64,000 nt of DNA. It comes from Loxodes magnus. Taxonomy: Eukaryota; Ciliophora; Karyorelictea; Loxodida; Loxodidae. The notes beneath the pieces are model-generated. The model had not been told where the DNA came from. It made no database searches and saw only the letters and a list, made by a program, of their open reading frames with translations. Every line of letters begins with the position of its first letter. Within the stretch, counting starts at the first letter, position 1. Below, in pieces: positions 12,029-25,269 of the stretch. The position numbers and the translations under genes were made by a program. The stretch covers positions 44,347 to 108,346 of the forward strand of contig CAMPDV010001457.1 in NCBI GenBank assembly GCA_946699065.1. The letters run 5' to 3'.

Positions 12029-12613
12029 AAAATTTTTAAATAGCGCTAAAAATTTTTAATTGAAGGAAATAATTTCAACAATGAAAAGATGTCACTAGAA
12101 CTTTTTTATTTAAATTTAAATAGTAAAGGAAAGGTAAAGAAAAGAATAGGTAATTGGTTAATGATATTAGTTTTAATAGAATGATTAAAAAAAGGTTTAA
12201 ATATAGAATGAAAAAAGTAATTAAAGATTTAAGTATTATAATAAAAATTTAGATTTAATAATAAATAACTAGAATCTAAACTTAGTTGTTTATGATTTAG
12301 AAATTAAATAATTAATATGAAAGATTAATAGTTTTAATTTATAATAGTTAATAATTTATAAAGTTTAACTTATAGTGAAAATAATCTCAGGAAAAAAGAT
12401 AAGACTTAAGTTATGCTTTTCTAAATAATTCAAATAAAATAAAAATTATTTAAATTAAGATATTTTAGAATCGTAGCTGCCTCTTAAACTCATTTTAATA
12501 ATTAGTCCGAGTTCAACTCTTGATGAGGTTATTTATTTTAATAAAGAGTATTTGGTGAAAGAGATTTTTTTGGAAAAAGCAAGAGTGTAAATAACTATTA
12601 TTATATATATAAT

Positions 12614-13340
12614 AAAATGGTACCTTAGAAATAATAGACCTCTATTAGCGAATATTTTAAAAAATAAGAATAGTAACCTAATTTAATTGACTAATCATCT
12701 TAATAAGACTAAGAACAATAATCTTAGGTATCCTTTGCATAATCAGAGCAGTAAAGAATATCAAATATATAATACGAGCTAAAACAGCAAGATTAAAAGT
12801 AGAAAAATTAGAAAAAATGTTAGATGATTTGATTTAATAACTATATCTAAAATTTACAACCATACAATAAACCCTTGATAAGCTTTAAAAGTCAATAGTA
12901 GCTAAATTTGACAAATAATTCGATGAAATTTCTCAATTATTTTAATTCTAATTCTATATATTCTAATATGAAATTAAAGAACTTTAAGTAAAGCAAGAAT
13001 AATAATATCTAGCAGTTTAAAAATCTCAAGATTAGTAATAAAGCATTCTAATGGAAATCGAACCTGAATTATAATAAGAGACAAATAAGATAGATTATTA
13101 TCGTAGAAAGATCAGGTTTTATTTATGTCAGAAAAACAACTGCTGAAGATAGTGCTGGAAGAGAAATGAAATTGAAAGAATGAATAAGAAATAAATATTA
13201 TATGAACTTTTCTGCATTTGACCAACGAGAACCGGATAAATATATAGAAAAAAATTTTACAATTCAAGACTTCAAGAATAAAATAACAAGTAAAATAGAA
13301 ACTAGAAGAACAAACGGTTTTTCTGTGGGAGATTAGGATG
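12614..13340 (+). mobile_element. LINE-type ORF1 protein remnant (copy a)
   Basis: ATG 12614 starts a Gln-rich N terminus with QTSISEYF, which fits a PCNA-interacting (PIP) box. After one frame change near 12825 it continues as a coiled coil (IQQTLDKLQKSIVAKFDKQF) and then a degenerate zinc knuckle (LCQKNNCWRWC). A tail follows that resembles the other ORF1 copies (WPTRTGQIYRKK here, WITENGVYRQK in copy d). It would act as the nucleic-acid-binding ORF1 protein of a non-LTR element. It is followed by a strong hairpin at about 13336-13368 (GGATGGC paired with GCCATCC). The frame change makes it a decayed copy. Confidence 0.5.
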
Positions 13341-13440
13341 GCTGACTAGCAAAGTCCTATGCCATCCTTTTGTTTGGGAGAGAACGGAATCAAGTTAGTT
13401 GTGAAGTTCTCTTCTAAGACTATAAACTTAATTTTACCCT
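13336..13440 (+). other. Structured 3' region after ORF1 copy a
   Basis: GC-richer than its surroundings. It holds the inverted pair GGATGGC/GCCATCC and a second pair, GAGAAC/GTTCTC. Comparable stem-loops follow ORF1 in copies b, c and d, where they precede the 3' tail. Confidence 0.45.
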
Positions 13441-13477
13441 TTTTTTACCTTTATGAATTTTAAATGCTAATATATAA

Positions 13478-13512
13478 GGCTAGCGCAGTCGGTAGCTCGC
13501 CTGTCTCATAAT
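13478..13512 (+). pseudogene. 5' half of tRNA-Met (CAT)
   Basis: TAGCGCAGTCGGTAG followed by CCTGTCTCATAAT matches the D arm and anticodon loop of an elongator tRNA-Met. The similarity stops just 3' of the anticodon, where the LINE 3' end begins on the opposite strand. The 3' half of the tRNA was not found at the other end of the LINE. Confidence 0.6.
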
Positions 13513-16500
13513 TTCCTATTTTCTGTGTTTGTTGTATCTTAGATAATTGGGTGAGTCCATAATAAATGATTTCAGTCATTAACTTCTATATATGAAGCTT
13601 GTCATAATACTCTTCATGCAGTTTATTACTTCCACGTTTTTGTGGAATTTTATAGCTTCGTTTGTTATTTATTTGATTTTTTTTCCATTTCATTCTTCCA
13701 AAACTATAATTTATTCATTTAATTGCAGCTTATTTAGTACTCTTTACGAGTAAACTTCAAATAGGAATTTTCTTTTTAGCAGATACATTCAACCATCTTC
13801 TGTTAATTCTGAAAACTAACATCCGTAATCAGAAATAGAATTTAATTTTAGTAAACTATAATTCGCACTCTAGTATTTCGCTTTGTATACAAAAAGGTCC
13901 ATCTATTGTAATTCTAAGGGATCTATTTTAAATTATTTCCAGCTTCTCTAATATGTTCTTATCTATAATTTCGTCTTTGAATGGTATACATTCACTTCCA
14001 TATCCGAAATTAACAAAAGTTTTTAGTATAATTTGCGCATTAAATGATATAATAATTTTTTATATTGTGTTTTTATTAAGAATTCATCCTTATGTCTTTT
14101 ATCATTCAATAATCCTAGACTCCAGATATTTTTAGTATGATACTACTCTTATATTAAGTAACCTAGATATTTAAATGTATTTGCTATTATATTTCTATAC
14201 TCTTAAATTTTTTGTAGTTTAGAGCTTCATACCATTTCCATTTTATATTAATCTTTTTTTGTCAGCTATTGATAAGTTGAAACTTTCAGATCATGTTTCT
14301 AATACTTCATTCAGTTCTTGTAATTAGTCTAGTTAAATTATGTATGCTATGTCATCAGTATACGCTAGTGCACCACAATATCTTTGCATTATGCAAAATT
14401 CTGTTTTAGTTCTATTGCTACTCCAACATGATTTTCTTTTATTTTATTTAGAAGTATATTTATTATAATATTGAGTAAACATGTGCAACCTTATTTGAAT
14501 CTTTTTCTGTTATAAATTTGTCCGAAAAGAGATCGATTATTCTCAATTTAATGTCTTCTTCTCTGTATATTTCAGCAAGAAGTTCTATTAATTATTCTGA
14601 TATTCTTATTTCATTCAAGCTTTGTCATATATCTTCCATATAACTAATTCAAAAGCTTTCTTTGAATCAATAAAAATTAAAACTGCTTGCGTATTGTTTT
14701 TATAAAGATTCTTCTAGTTAGTTTTGAGTTTGAAAAATATGTTGAGAGTAAGATTTATTTGGTTTAAAGCATATTATAATTCATCGTCAAATCTAATTAG
14801 ATATTATTTTAATTATTTGAATATCCATAGATCTATAGTCTTTAGGAAATGATTAATATGGGAAATAGGTCCATAGTTCATCGGATCCACCTTTTTTGTC
14901 CCTTTTATGAATAAGTATAATATATGATTCTTTTGCTCTTTTAGGAATATTTCGTGATTCTAATATTTCTTTTATTAGCAGATTTTTCACCATTATTAAT
15001 TTTTTCCTCCAGAATTTATAATGTCTGCCTATATTTTATCTGATCCTGCTGCTCTTCATCGCGATATATTTTCGATGCATCATTCTATATCTACTATTTT
15101 GATTTCTATTGATTGATTGTTTCTAAATTGACTTGGTAGATTGTTATTTCCATACCTATAGAAATTTTCTCAACTTATCTTGAAGAGTTGGTTTTCTTCT
15201 TTATTTATTAGTGTTCACGATAGCATTTACCCTTTTATATAATAATACCCTTTCTTCCAACGTTTAGGTTCTCTTTGTTGATTTCATCTAGGAGAATATT
15301 AAATTGATTTCTACAGTTTTTTTATATTTTGTCAATATTTGAGTCTATTTTACTGTCTTATTTTGATCTCTCTCATTATATCTGGTTTGCCTTATCTTGT
15401 TAATCGTTTTACTTTTTATGCATGGTTTTTAAAATTATTTTCTTAATTGTTTCGCCTCATTAGAGCAACTTTATAGAAGTAATATGTCCACATATTAGAT
15501 CTGCTTCTTATTGAATTTATTCTTATCATTTTTCATAGAATTTTTCACAACTTTGATGAGAGAATTTGCTTATGTCCATATCTTCAAATCATTTTCATAA
15601 TTTTTCTTATACCAATTTTTTTTGAAATCTTTAAAACCGTTTTTTTCTTTACATAATCTATATTTTTTTACTATTTAAAATAAAAATCTGCCGGATTAAT
15701 GATCTCCTTATGTCCTGTGTTGATAGAATTTAATTTCGATTATACTGGGTGTAATGAACTGGTTTTTAGATAGTAATCAATCTTGAATCTGCCTCTCCTT
15801 TATATCGTAATATATTTGGATCGTAAGCTGGATCTTTTCATGTCAGATTAAACTCTTGCCTTAAATTTGATAGGTATTGTTCCGTTACATTTATTTTATT
15901 TGGTAAAAATTATGGCATATGAACATTAAAATCCCCATAATTAATATTTAGAGCCCAAAGTCTTTAGCTGTGTGCACAAAATATTTTACACCATCATAGA
16001 AAATACCAAACTCTGTTGATCTAAGGCGGATGCATAGACATTAATTATCATTAGTCTATTATATAGACTTATACTAATTATTCTGCCAACCTAATATATT
16101 TCTGCTTAGTAAAGTCCATCATTTCTATTTTCTTTACCCTATTTATTCCTTAATTTATCTCTAATGTAAAAGCCCACTTCTTTACTATGATTTGCACCTA
16201 ATTTTATACTTGCTCTGAATCCGTAAAGGTATGGTATATCTTCGATTTGAGTTACATAATCTCTTTTAAGGACATAATGTCTATCATTTTTTCTTCCATG
16301 AATTTAATTAACTATATTTTTTTCTTTGTCTTTTTATATTAGATGTTCCTATATTTATTTTCTCTTATACTATTTACGACTGGTTAACCCCTATATTTTT
16401 GTATGTCGTGCTATTTTGTACTTAATTTAACTCTGCATTTTCTGTTTATGCTGTCGTATGTTTTTGTGTTGTTGATTAAAACTCTTATTATAAATCACTT

Positions 16501-17930
16501 TATTTTTTTGTCCATAATTAAGATTTTAAATCATAACCTTCCGGATTTTAGTGCTTTTTTTAATTCAGATTTTTGTAAATTATTTATTTGCTCTTTACTG
16601 TCTTTATAATTTATTATTAGTTTATAAAATTCAATGTTGATTTTGGGTTCAGCTCTATTTCTTTTTTGATTTTAATATATGAAATTTTTTTAGCTTGTGT
16701 TTTATATTCTTAATTTTTATAGTTGTATGATATTTTTCTTAGCATTTTTGAAATCCTATTGTATTTGCTTTACTTTTAGATAATAAATGCTCTTTTGATT
16801 ATGAAAATTCCCATTTTTATCAATATTTATATTATTATTTTATCAATCAATAAAGAATTTACTCGAATTATGATTTTTGTATTGTTCTTCCTTTTCATTT
16901 GATATATTTTCTTCTTCTGTCTTATTCATATGAATATTGCTTCTTAATTAAACCTACATCAGAGTACTCTATACATTTCTGTATTTTTTATAATTACTAG
17001 TTTCGGTTATTCTCTTCTGCATTGATAGATACTGTGCCCAGTTGCTTAACAATTCTCGCGTTTTCATATAGATGGATATTTCAGTTTAACTGTCTTATCT
17101 AAAATCTTTATAAAGTGTGGATTCTTTTATATGTACTCTTATTACTCTAATTGCAGATACACCTAATTTTACTATTTAATCAAGTTGTATTTTCATAATT
17201 ATTGATGATAATTTGGTTTATTTTACCAAATTAAAATAGTTTTTACTCTATTTATGTAGTGGTTAGGTCAATATCTAGGATATAATGAACTGGATAATTT
17301 TTTAATTAAAATATTCTTTAATGTTTCTTTACTCAGTGGGTATTACCAACGTTTTGTACTTCCATAGCTTTTTATCCAAATTTTTCATGCGTTTCTGCGT
17401 CTTTGAACGCTATCAAAATTATTCCTGTTTATAAGACTTAGATTCTTGCAATATTCCGATCATAGATTTATTTAAGATGTTTTAAAAATTCTTATAATGC
17501 ATGTCTTGCTAAATATTTTATTTTTTAATATTTTATTTACCGTATTTTGCTATAGGTAGGAGTTAAAATACACAATTCCGACTCACTTGAAATAGTTCTA
17601 CTACACTTTTTCGTGTACTGTTTATACTCCTACTATTTGCTTGTTCCTCTACATAGATTATTTCTTCATATTCATTTTGGGTTTATTTTCTTATGTCATT
17701 AGTTTTATTCTGTATTATTTTCCCCTTTTTAGTTATTTGCCTGCGGTTATTGTTCCATTCCACCTAATAAATTACTGCTTCATTTCCGTAGCCTTAATTT
17801 CTTTGGAGATTTTGAGTCAGCTGGTAATTCAAAATGTTATATGGAAGAAAGAAAGAGACTCTTTCATGTTTTTGTTCATTGATTTAAATCTTCTACCAGT
17901 TTATTAGGCATTCAGTGGTGTAAGATGATT
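13513..17930 (-). mobile_element. APE-type LINE with ORF1 and endonuclease-RT, decayed
   Basis: Read on the minus strand. A Gln/Asn/Lys-rich ORF1-like region (about 17900-16400) is followed by an endonuclease with IINVYASALDQQ near 16050-16010 and GDFNVHMP near 15930. Next comes a reverse transcriptase with AAGSDKIQADII near 15050 and the active-site word LAYTDDIAYI near 14360. After that, ETWSESFNLSIADKKR (near 14310-14260) shows TGA at the Trp expected in this part of LINE RTs. The two endonuclease motifs are in different frames, so the copy has at least one frameshift. The 3' end abuts half a tRNA-Met at 13512. The 5' limit is estimated from where coding character ends. Plus-strand ORFs in this interval are antisense shadows. 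Confidence 0.75.
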
Positions 17931-20900
17931 TTCTGGATTTTGAGAGCTATTTTAAAAATGTACATTAATTGTAACTTTTTATAATTATAAATTGATAATA
18001 AAGGATATTTTAATTAATAATAGAAAATAAAGCATAAACAAACTATATTAATAAAATAAATAATTAATCCATAAATCTAAAAACTATTATCATAATATTT
18101 TCTATTACTTTAAACTATTAAAACATAAAATTATAATATCTATCTAGATATCACAATATTTATATATAAAATATTAACTTATATAAACTAAAAAAATAAT
18201 AAAAAAAGCTAAATAAAAAATTTAACTATAGAGATGATTAAGCTAACAATATATCTAATTTTAAGAAATGATAGATTAAATATAGTCATAAATTGATAAA
18301 TATATATTCAAAATTATATTTCTTATATTATAATTAGATATAAAATATTTTATTCACCTTCATTTAATGTATAATTAACAAAATTTAAAAATCTATATAA
18401 AATAGTTTAAAAAATATAAATATAATAATAAAAATTAAATAAAAAAGCACATAAAATTATATTTATTTCAAAAAATATATTATATAACTAGTTTAAGCAA
18501 ATAAAAGATTTACTTCTAAATTTTTGAATTAAAGGCAATAAAAAAATATTAGAAAATAATAAATAAAAAACTATTATAAATTTAAGTAAAACACTTAATA
18601 AAATAACTAAATTAAATATATAAATAAATAAAACTACATTAAAATTAAAAAAATATATAAAACAACATTAAAAATTGTAAATTATGTTTAAAAATAATAA
18701 AATTAAAATATGAGCATTTTAAATTAATTACAAAAATATCAAATAAGCTTTAAAATTTTAACAATAATAAATTTCATAAAATATTATTTAAAATGTAAAA
18801 AATTTAAAATTATTAAAAATATTTAATACATAATCTAATAAAAATTAAACATATCATACCTAATTTACAGAAGATTAACAAAGTAAAATAAACTGATTAA
18901 TATATTATATTAAATAAGATAAAATTAAATAAAATTTATCTTTATTAAATACAATTTTATAGTCTTAATCAGCAAAAATTATTTAGAAATTTGTTAATTT
19001 CAGTATAATTAAAAAAAATATTTAAAATATGAATATAAAAAATTCACATTTTAATTAAAGTAAAAATTTAAATTTAAACAAAAAATAAACCTAAAAAACA
19101 TAGTTTAATTATAAAATAATTTATTTGATAAATTTGATATTTTAATTAAACAATTAAAATAGAATAAAATTTTAGACTATTATTTAAAAATAAAGGTAAA
19201 TCAAAAAATCAAAATCAAAATAAGTTAAAAGAAATTTTAATTTGTTGTTAATAGAATATATTAGAATATTAAAATAGATAAAAATAGAAACTAAAATAAT
19301 AGATTTTCCAATTAAAATAATAGCTCTTAGCATGATGTGGTCAACATCCTTTATCTTCTTCATATGTAGAATTATGAATTAGCAAAGCTATTAATATTCT
19401 TTTAAACGAACTTAAAATTCATTAAATTCTATGGAATTTTTAAAGTTTGAAAATTCAATGCTATGATAGAAATTAGTTTAAAACCGTCCTTGCAGTAAAT
19501 TTAAGGAAGAATTTTATAAAAATAATATATCATAAAGGAAATTTAAAATTCCAGAAACTCTAAGACATATCAAGCCTAATAACTCAACAACTCAATGTAT
19601 ATAAAACCATAACCTTTAATATAAGAGATTTCCTATCAGAGTATTGGTATAATGAAACTACAAGCGGCCAGAGCATAAAGTTCTAAAAAAGATGTAAGCA
19701 TATGTAAAGTTAACTAGTATTTAATTAAAATAATTATTATTTAAAAATATTAGATAAGATAAATTAATACATCCATTAATTAAATTTGTCTTATATGATA
19801 TTTTATCTTCGAGTAAATTAATTTAAAGTTAAATATTTAGTGAAACCTATTATTAGAGCTAACATTTTACACTTCTAGACTGTTAAATAAGCTTAGTTTA
19901 TAAAATTATTCATATACATCATTATCTCTATTCAGCTTCAAGTTACTTTATTTCAGCATTTTCTATCTTCAAATTTATTTCTTTTCTTTAAAATGCTTTA
20001 TATTGATTGTTTCTTAAATATAGGTTTTAAAAGTTCTGTTTATGTCAATATATTTACTGCTAAAAATATTATAATTTTTATCAGCTTTATTAAAAAAGAT
20101 ATATATTTTTCGTTTAGTCGTGAGAGATATTATATCCAGGTCTTTTTTGGAGGATTGGAAGGAAAAGTTGCTAGATTAGTGCTTTTTCTGTTATTTTTCT
20201 CATTTTTAGTATTAATGAGAAGGCTGATCTAGTAAAAGCTAATACTTTATCTAAAGTAGCAATGGATTCTATTTTCTCTCTCCTGTTAATAGAAGGCGGT
20301 TAAAAATCTTCCTTAACTTATAAATTTTTTTATATATAAAAATTAATAAATAATATCAAAAAAATACAAGAATATAAAGTTTAATTGTCTAAGTGAAAAT
20401 CAAAATCTAAATACAAATAAATATAGTTTTTTTATTTAAAAAATTGAATAAAATAGACATATAAATTAGGAATAATAAAACAAAAAAATATGCAAATATT
20501 TAATTAAAATTTTTGTTCCAATTAACAAGAAATTTATAATTTACAAGTATTTTTAAATTATATAAAAACTATAAAAAATATGAAATAGAAAATTGTTATA
20601 AAAATAACTAAATTTAAAACTAAAGAAAAAAGATTAAAAAATGTTTAATTTTAAATATAATCATGTAACATAAAATTAAATAAACTAAAGTATTAATTAT
20701 ATTAAAGATATCTAAAATTTTATAAAAATGTTGTTCAAATTGCATCTTAAAAAACTTAAATAAAAAAGATAGAGTATAAAAGTCATATTAAATATAGTAT
20801 AAAAAAAATTAATAAAAATTATAAATAAGGCAAAATAATTTAAGTTATATTACATTATAAGTACTAGAAACCATTTTTCAAGTCATAAAACATTTTAATT

Positions 20901-21534
20901 TATCAACTTTATTTTTTATTTAATTTTAATATTTTCTATCTTTAAATAAGTTGTAGTTTTATTAAATCACTTTTATGTTTTTATATTTCTTAACGGAATA
21001 TATAAAAATCAAAAAGGCATTTCAATAAAATATCTCCTTTATAATAAATTTTAATATTTTTATATTTAAAAGGAAAAGATAAGAAATATTTTTTAGAAAC
21101 ATATAATGCTAATACAGAATAATCCTTTAATTTTTAATTTTTGATGAAAAATAACCTGAAAGCATTTTTATTTAAATCATAGACTTTACTAAAATTTTTA
21201 ATTTTATTAACATTATTTAGTAATAAAAATATAAATAATTAAAAAATAAAGCTTTAATTAATTTAATACCTTTCTAATATTAAGAAAATCTGGCAATCCT
21301 TAAATTTTATCAATAAAGATTTTTAAAATAAATAAAAGTATAAATTTAATTTTATATTTTAACTTAATTAATTATAATGTAAAACTTTACTTTATATATT
21401 ATTAATTTTTATATTTCTCTTAATGTAAAGATATCTCTTATTGTTTTGATTAACTATTAGTTATCCTAACTGAAGTGTTATATTTTCTAATTTAACTAAG
21501 TTAAACATTTAAGTTAAATGAATTATTGATAATT
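17931..21534. other. Very A+T-rich region without recognised genes
   Basis: 18000-19300 is extremely A+T-rich low-complexity sequence. 19320-19720 and 19990-20300 are somewhat more complex, but their translations show no family I recognise. No tRNA, repeat or element end was identified before the SINE-like insertion. Confidence 0.5.
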
Positions 21535-21548
21535 AATTTCTCTAAAAT

Positions 21549-21867
21549 TATAATAATTGAAAAGATGGTGGGAGCTGAGAATGAACTTCGTGACAACACT
21601 TTCTGGTTTTATGACTAGGAACAAGTTCCTTTCCTGTCGCTGAGAAAGTACATGGTCAGAGTCATTTTCTGAAGGGAACACTGTCTTTGAGATTATCCGC
21701 TCTTGGTAGGGACTTGAAGCCTGGCTGCTCATAGCGATGGAGCTCCCTAGCAGCTGTGCCTGGAGCACAACAGGATATCCCCGTTATTCCATAAAAAGAG
21801 AGCGTCGGGTCGTGCAATCGGAAAGGAGTTTCCGGTCCAAAAACTTTTTTAGTTGAAATTAATAATA
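21549..21867 (-). mobile_element. SINE-like GC-rich element, copy 1
   Basis: A 319-bp block, clearly GC-richer than its flanks, bounded by a perfect 14-bp direct repeat AATTTCTCTAAAAT at 21535-21548 and 21868-21881. The same element recurs in opposite orientation at 60057-60371. Strand is chosen so that GGCTTCAAGTCCCT, a possible pol III B box, reads forward and the run TTTT near the other end could terminate; this orientation is tentative. The frame that crosses it (21523-21768) ignores the element borders and is not taken as a gene. Confidence 0.7.
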
Positions 21868-21881
21868 AATTTCTCTAAAAT

Positions 21882-22500
21882 ATTAAAAATAATTAAAAAG
21901 TGTATTTCTTAAATATTTTGCTTATATTAATTTATTAATTAAATTTGAAAATTAAGAAATATACTCCCTAAATTTTTCTCTCTTTTAAAGAATTTCACTA
22001 AATATTATGTAATTTGATATTTAGAAAAAAATTTGTGTTTATACTTCCAAAATGGCAATATAAAAAGTTTTAACTAACTGAAAATTAAAAAATCCTTAAA
22101 GGGATAAAATAAATTAATATTAGAAGTGACTTTTTTATCATATATTTGCTTATCATATTAATAATATGAAACTAAATAGGCTAATGTTTTAAAATTAAAT
22201 AAGTATATTAATAAATTTATATTCTAAAATAAAAAATAATTAAATATAATAATAAGAGTTTTATATACAATTATAGCTAAAAGTAATCTTACATACATCA
22301 TTTTTACTAAACATTATTAAACAAAATTAAAGGTATATTCTTAAATAATTTTATAATTATAATAATATTGTTATACGTTTTAGTTATAATTAGATAATTA
22401 TTAATCTTTATTATTAAATAATTAAAATACTTAATACTAGTATTTTACTATTTCTATTACTAGTTTTTATTTTTTATTTTAAACATCAAATATTTAATTT
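21882..22500. other. A+T-rich, nothing recognised
   Basis: Low-complexity sequence between the SINE-like insertion and the coding-like stretch at 22500. Confidence 0.45.
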
Positions 22501-23215
22501 TATCTAATTTTTTGCTTTAGATGCTAAAAATTTATTAAAAGGATTAAAGAAAAATATCTAAATAATAATATAGAAGATTAAAAATTAAATAAAATTAAAG
22601 GGATCATACACAAAAGTTTTATCGTAGCTTCATAAAATTAGAGATAACCGACATCCTAGAATCTCTAGGACTAATAAAAAGTCAGTAAGAAAAAGCACAT
22701 TCAAAATTCATATCTCAGAGATATAAACATCTTCTAAAAAAATGTTAGAGTTAGAAATGTTAATTTTAAAAGTTAGAATAGAAAGAGAATGATGTGAACA
22801 ATAAGTTGATACAGCTTTTAAAACAATTTTTCAATTATTACTTTTAATAAAATCTGTCTTAAAAAATTAAATAATTGATGAAAGTGAAATAAAAGCTACA
22901 TAATCAATTTCTATTAAAAAAGAAAATATTAGAAACTAGAACTGGAATAATTAGCTTAAAATAAGTTAAATAAATAAAATATTTAAGATAAATTAAAAAC
23001 TAATTATTTAAAAAATACTTGATAAGAAGAATCCACTGCAACAAGAGGTTTCTGATGTAAATCTCTTAAAGACGGCAGAAAATCAATTCCATAGTTTAAG
23101 AAAATATGTACCTGTAATCATAAATGCATCTATGGTTTGGTAGGTTTGAATTGCAAATCCGCATAGCTTTTAGAGGCTCAAGATTTTAGAGATATTGGGA
23201 ATAAAAACTTTTAAT
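22500..23215 (+). pseudogene. Coding-like remnant upstream of hairpin terminus
   Basis: The plus strand has long open stretches with recoded stops and a Lys/Gln/Ile-rich protein character, for example RKSTFKIHISEIQTSSKKM and DKKNPLQQEVSDVNLLKT. No family was recognised and more than one frame alternates. It ends directly at the conserved hairpin terminus at 23216, so it may be the body of a retroposon that uses this terminus. Confidence 0.25.
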
Positions 23216-23252
23216 GAAGCTGCGCCAGCAAGGCGCTACGCACTCTTTAATC
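23216..23252 (+). repeat. Conserved hairpin terminus, copy 4
   Basis: GAAGCTGCGCCAGCAAGG followed by CGCTACGCACTCTTTAATC matches the inner ends of the 407-bp arms with a few changes. An A+T-rich tail follows. Confidence 0.5.
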
Positions 23253-25269
23253 TAATTTTTTTAGTAAATAATACAGCAAAAAATAAAAGTTTTAGATGTA
23301 ATTAATTAAAATTTTAGTTAATCTACTTAGGGTATTTCATGTGCTTTTTAGTCTATATTAACTATTTTATAAATAAAAATGAAAAATAAGTTTAACTTTA
23401 ATTAATTTTAAATATTAAACTATAGTTTTAAGCTAAAAATGATTAAAAGTTTCTAAATAAAGTGTTGAATATAGGATATAAGATTTAAAATTGTATAATA
23501 ATTAGTCTATAAAAATGATAATTAAATAATTTAACTTTTCCAAACTATTTTAGTTGCTTATATAATATTTATATTTGCTTCAATCAAATATAAAGGTTTT
23601 TCTTATTTGTCATTTATAAAATTTAACTTATTTTTTAACTTTTGAAGCTAAAATTTATCACTAATTTCCTTCCTAGACCAAGTTTTGCCTTTTCTTAGAT
23701 CTATATGCTCAAGAACTTGCTTATAACAGTTCGTTTGAAATTGAAGATTGAGGAATTTTCCATTTTGTAGGTGTGTAAATTGAAAGGTACATTAATCTAA
23801 AGAAAATAAAAATAGCAAGGATATATTTATTAAAGCAAACAGGTTAATTGATTTTAGCTTATGATATAAATGAGTATATCACTTAAAGTACATGCTTAAT
23901 AGCTTAAAAATGATTTTTATATAAAGACTATATCTTATGGCATTTTATTTCTCTATATCATATTAATACTTTATTTCTTTATGCTAGTTGGTATTGGTAA
24001 AATAATAGAGGCTAAACTATATTTGCAACATTTTTGAAATATAAAATCTAAAATTAATATCATTTGAAGTATAAAGCTAGAGCTATAAAACAAAGATTAG
24101 AAGTATATAGTAAGTGAGATGATGATGTAATCATGTATTTATAAGAAAAGTATTGCTAGATATTCCTAGATTGAGCAATTTAAGGAAATTACCCAAAATT
24201 AAAAAGTTAAATAGGCTAGAAATAGTTTTAATATTGATATTTAGATAAGCTAAATTAAGAGAGCTATTTATCATTTAGTTCCCTATTTATAATTTTATTC
24301 TGGTTCTAGAGTTTAATTAAAAAAGTTAAGGATGGGAACAAGAATGCCTGAACTGTTTATTTAAGAAGTGATAAGCTAATAATTAAACTACAGATCTCAT
24401 AATGTTTTACTCAAAGCTGGGTAATTTGACATGAAATGTAATGTAGGTTTTACAGTGGTTTCTTTAAAAATACTGAATAAATCTTATATAAATATGAAAA
24501 TGAGTCTTATATAATAAATAGAAAGATTAAGATTAAGAGTGATTTATTTAAAAATAGTCTTTCTATATAAAGTTTAGGTACTATAAATAGAAAATAAGCT
24601 AAGCAATATTTTTAGAAATAAAGAAATTGCTTATAAACTCTATCAATAATTATGGATTTATGTTATCATAGCTTCAGTTAATTGATAGCCTTTTTAATCC
24701 AACTGTAGTTCGATTTAGAAATTAAAAGCTTGGAAATTCAGATATTCTATATGTATAATCAAACTTATTTTTAGATAGAGAAGATTAAAGCACATTTAGA
24801 AGGTAATTATCAAAGTTTATAGTGAAAATCTATTCGATAGGCAATCAAGTCTAAATTAGTTAAATAAAAGGCTAATTTATTCTTCTTTAACCTGCTTTAT
24901 CTTAATCCATTGATTTAGTAGAAAATTAAAATTAAATAGCTTTCAAATTTAAGTTTACATAGTAAAATTTAGTTATTATATATTTTTGGTTAATCTAAGT
25001 CTTTTTAAATAAAACCTTATAGATTTCTAAGAAGTAAATATGTAAAATTCAAATATAATTGAGCATTTCTATCTTCATAATGTAAACCTCTTTTATTTTA
25101 AACTTTTTAAGCCTTTCCAAAATTAATTATTCTTTTTTACTGAAACTAAATAGACTCATAAGTTGCAAATCTATCTAAATTCTCCTATTCTATATAACAT
25201 AACATAATTTATAAAAGTGACTTCACCTTTATTTGGTTTGCCACTAATTAGTTTATGAGTTTTAAGATG
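23253..25269. other. A+T-rich, no recognised gene
   Basis: No domain, tRNA or element end was identified. Parts near 23640-23800 and 24600-24900 are less simple in composition but give no recognisable protein. Confidence 0.45.

Noticed and set aside
16403-17907. Plus-strand membrane-protein-like ORFs (16403-16609, 17641-17907)
   Set aside because: They lie antisense to the LINE; hydrophobic composition arises from reading A-rich coding sequence backwards.
21523-21768. 81-residue minus-strand ORF as a gene
   Set aside because: It crosses the boundary and target repeat of the SINE-like element, and its counterpart at 60057-60371 does not keep the frame.
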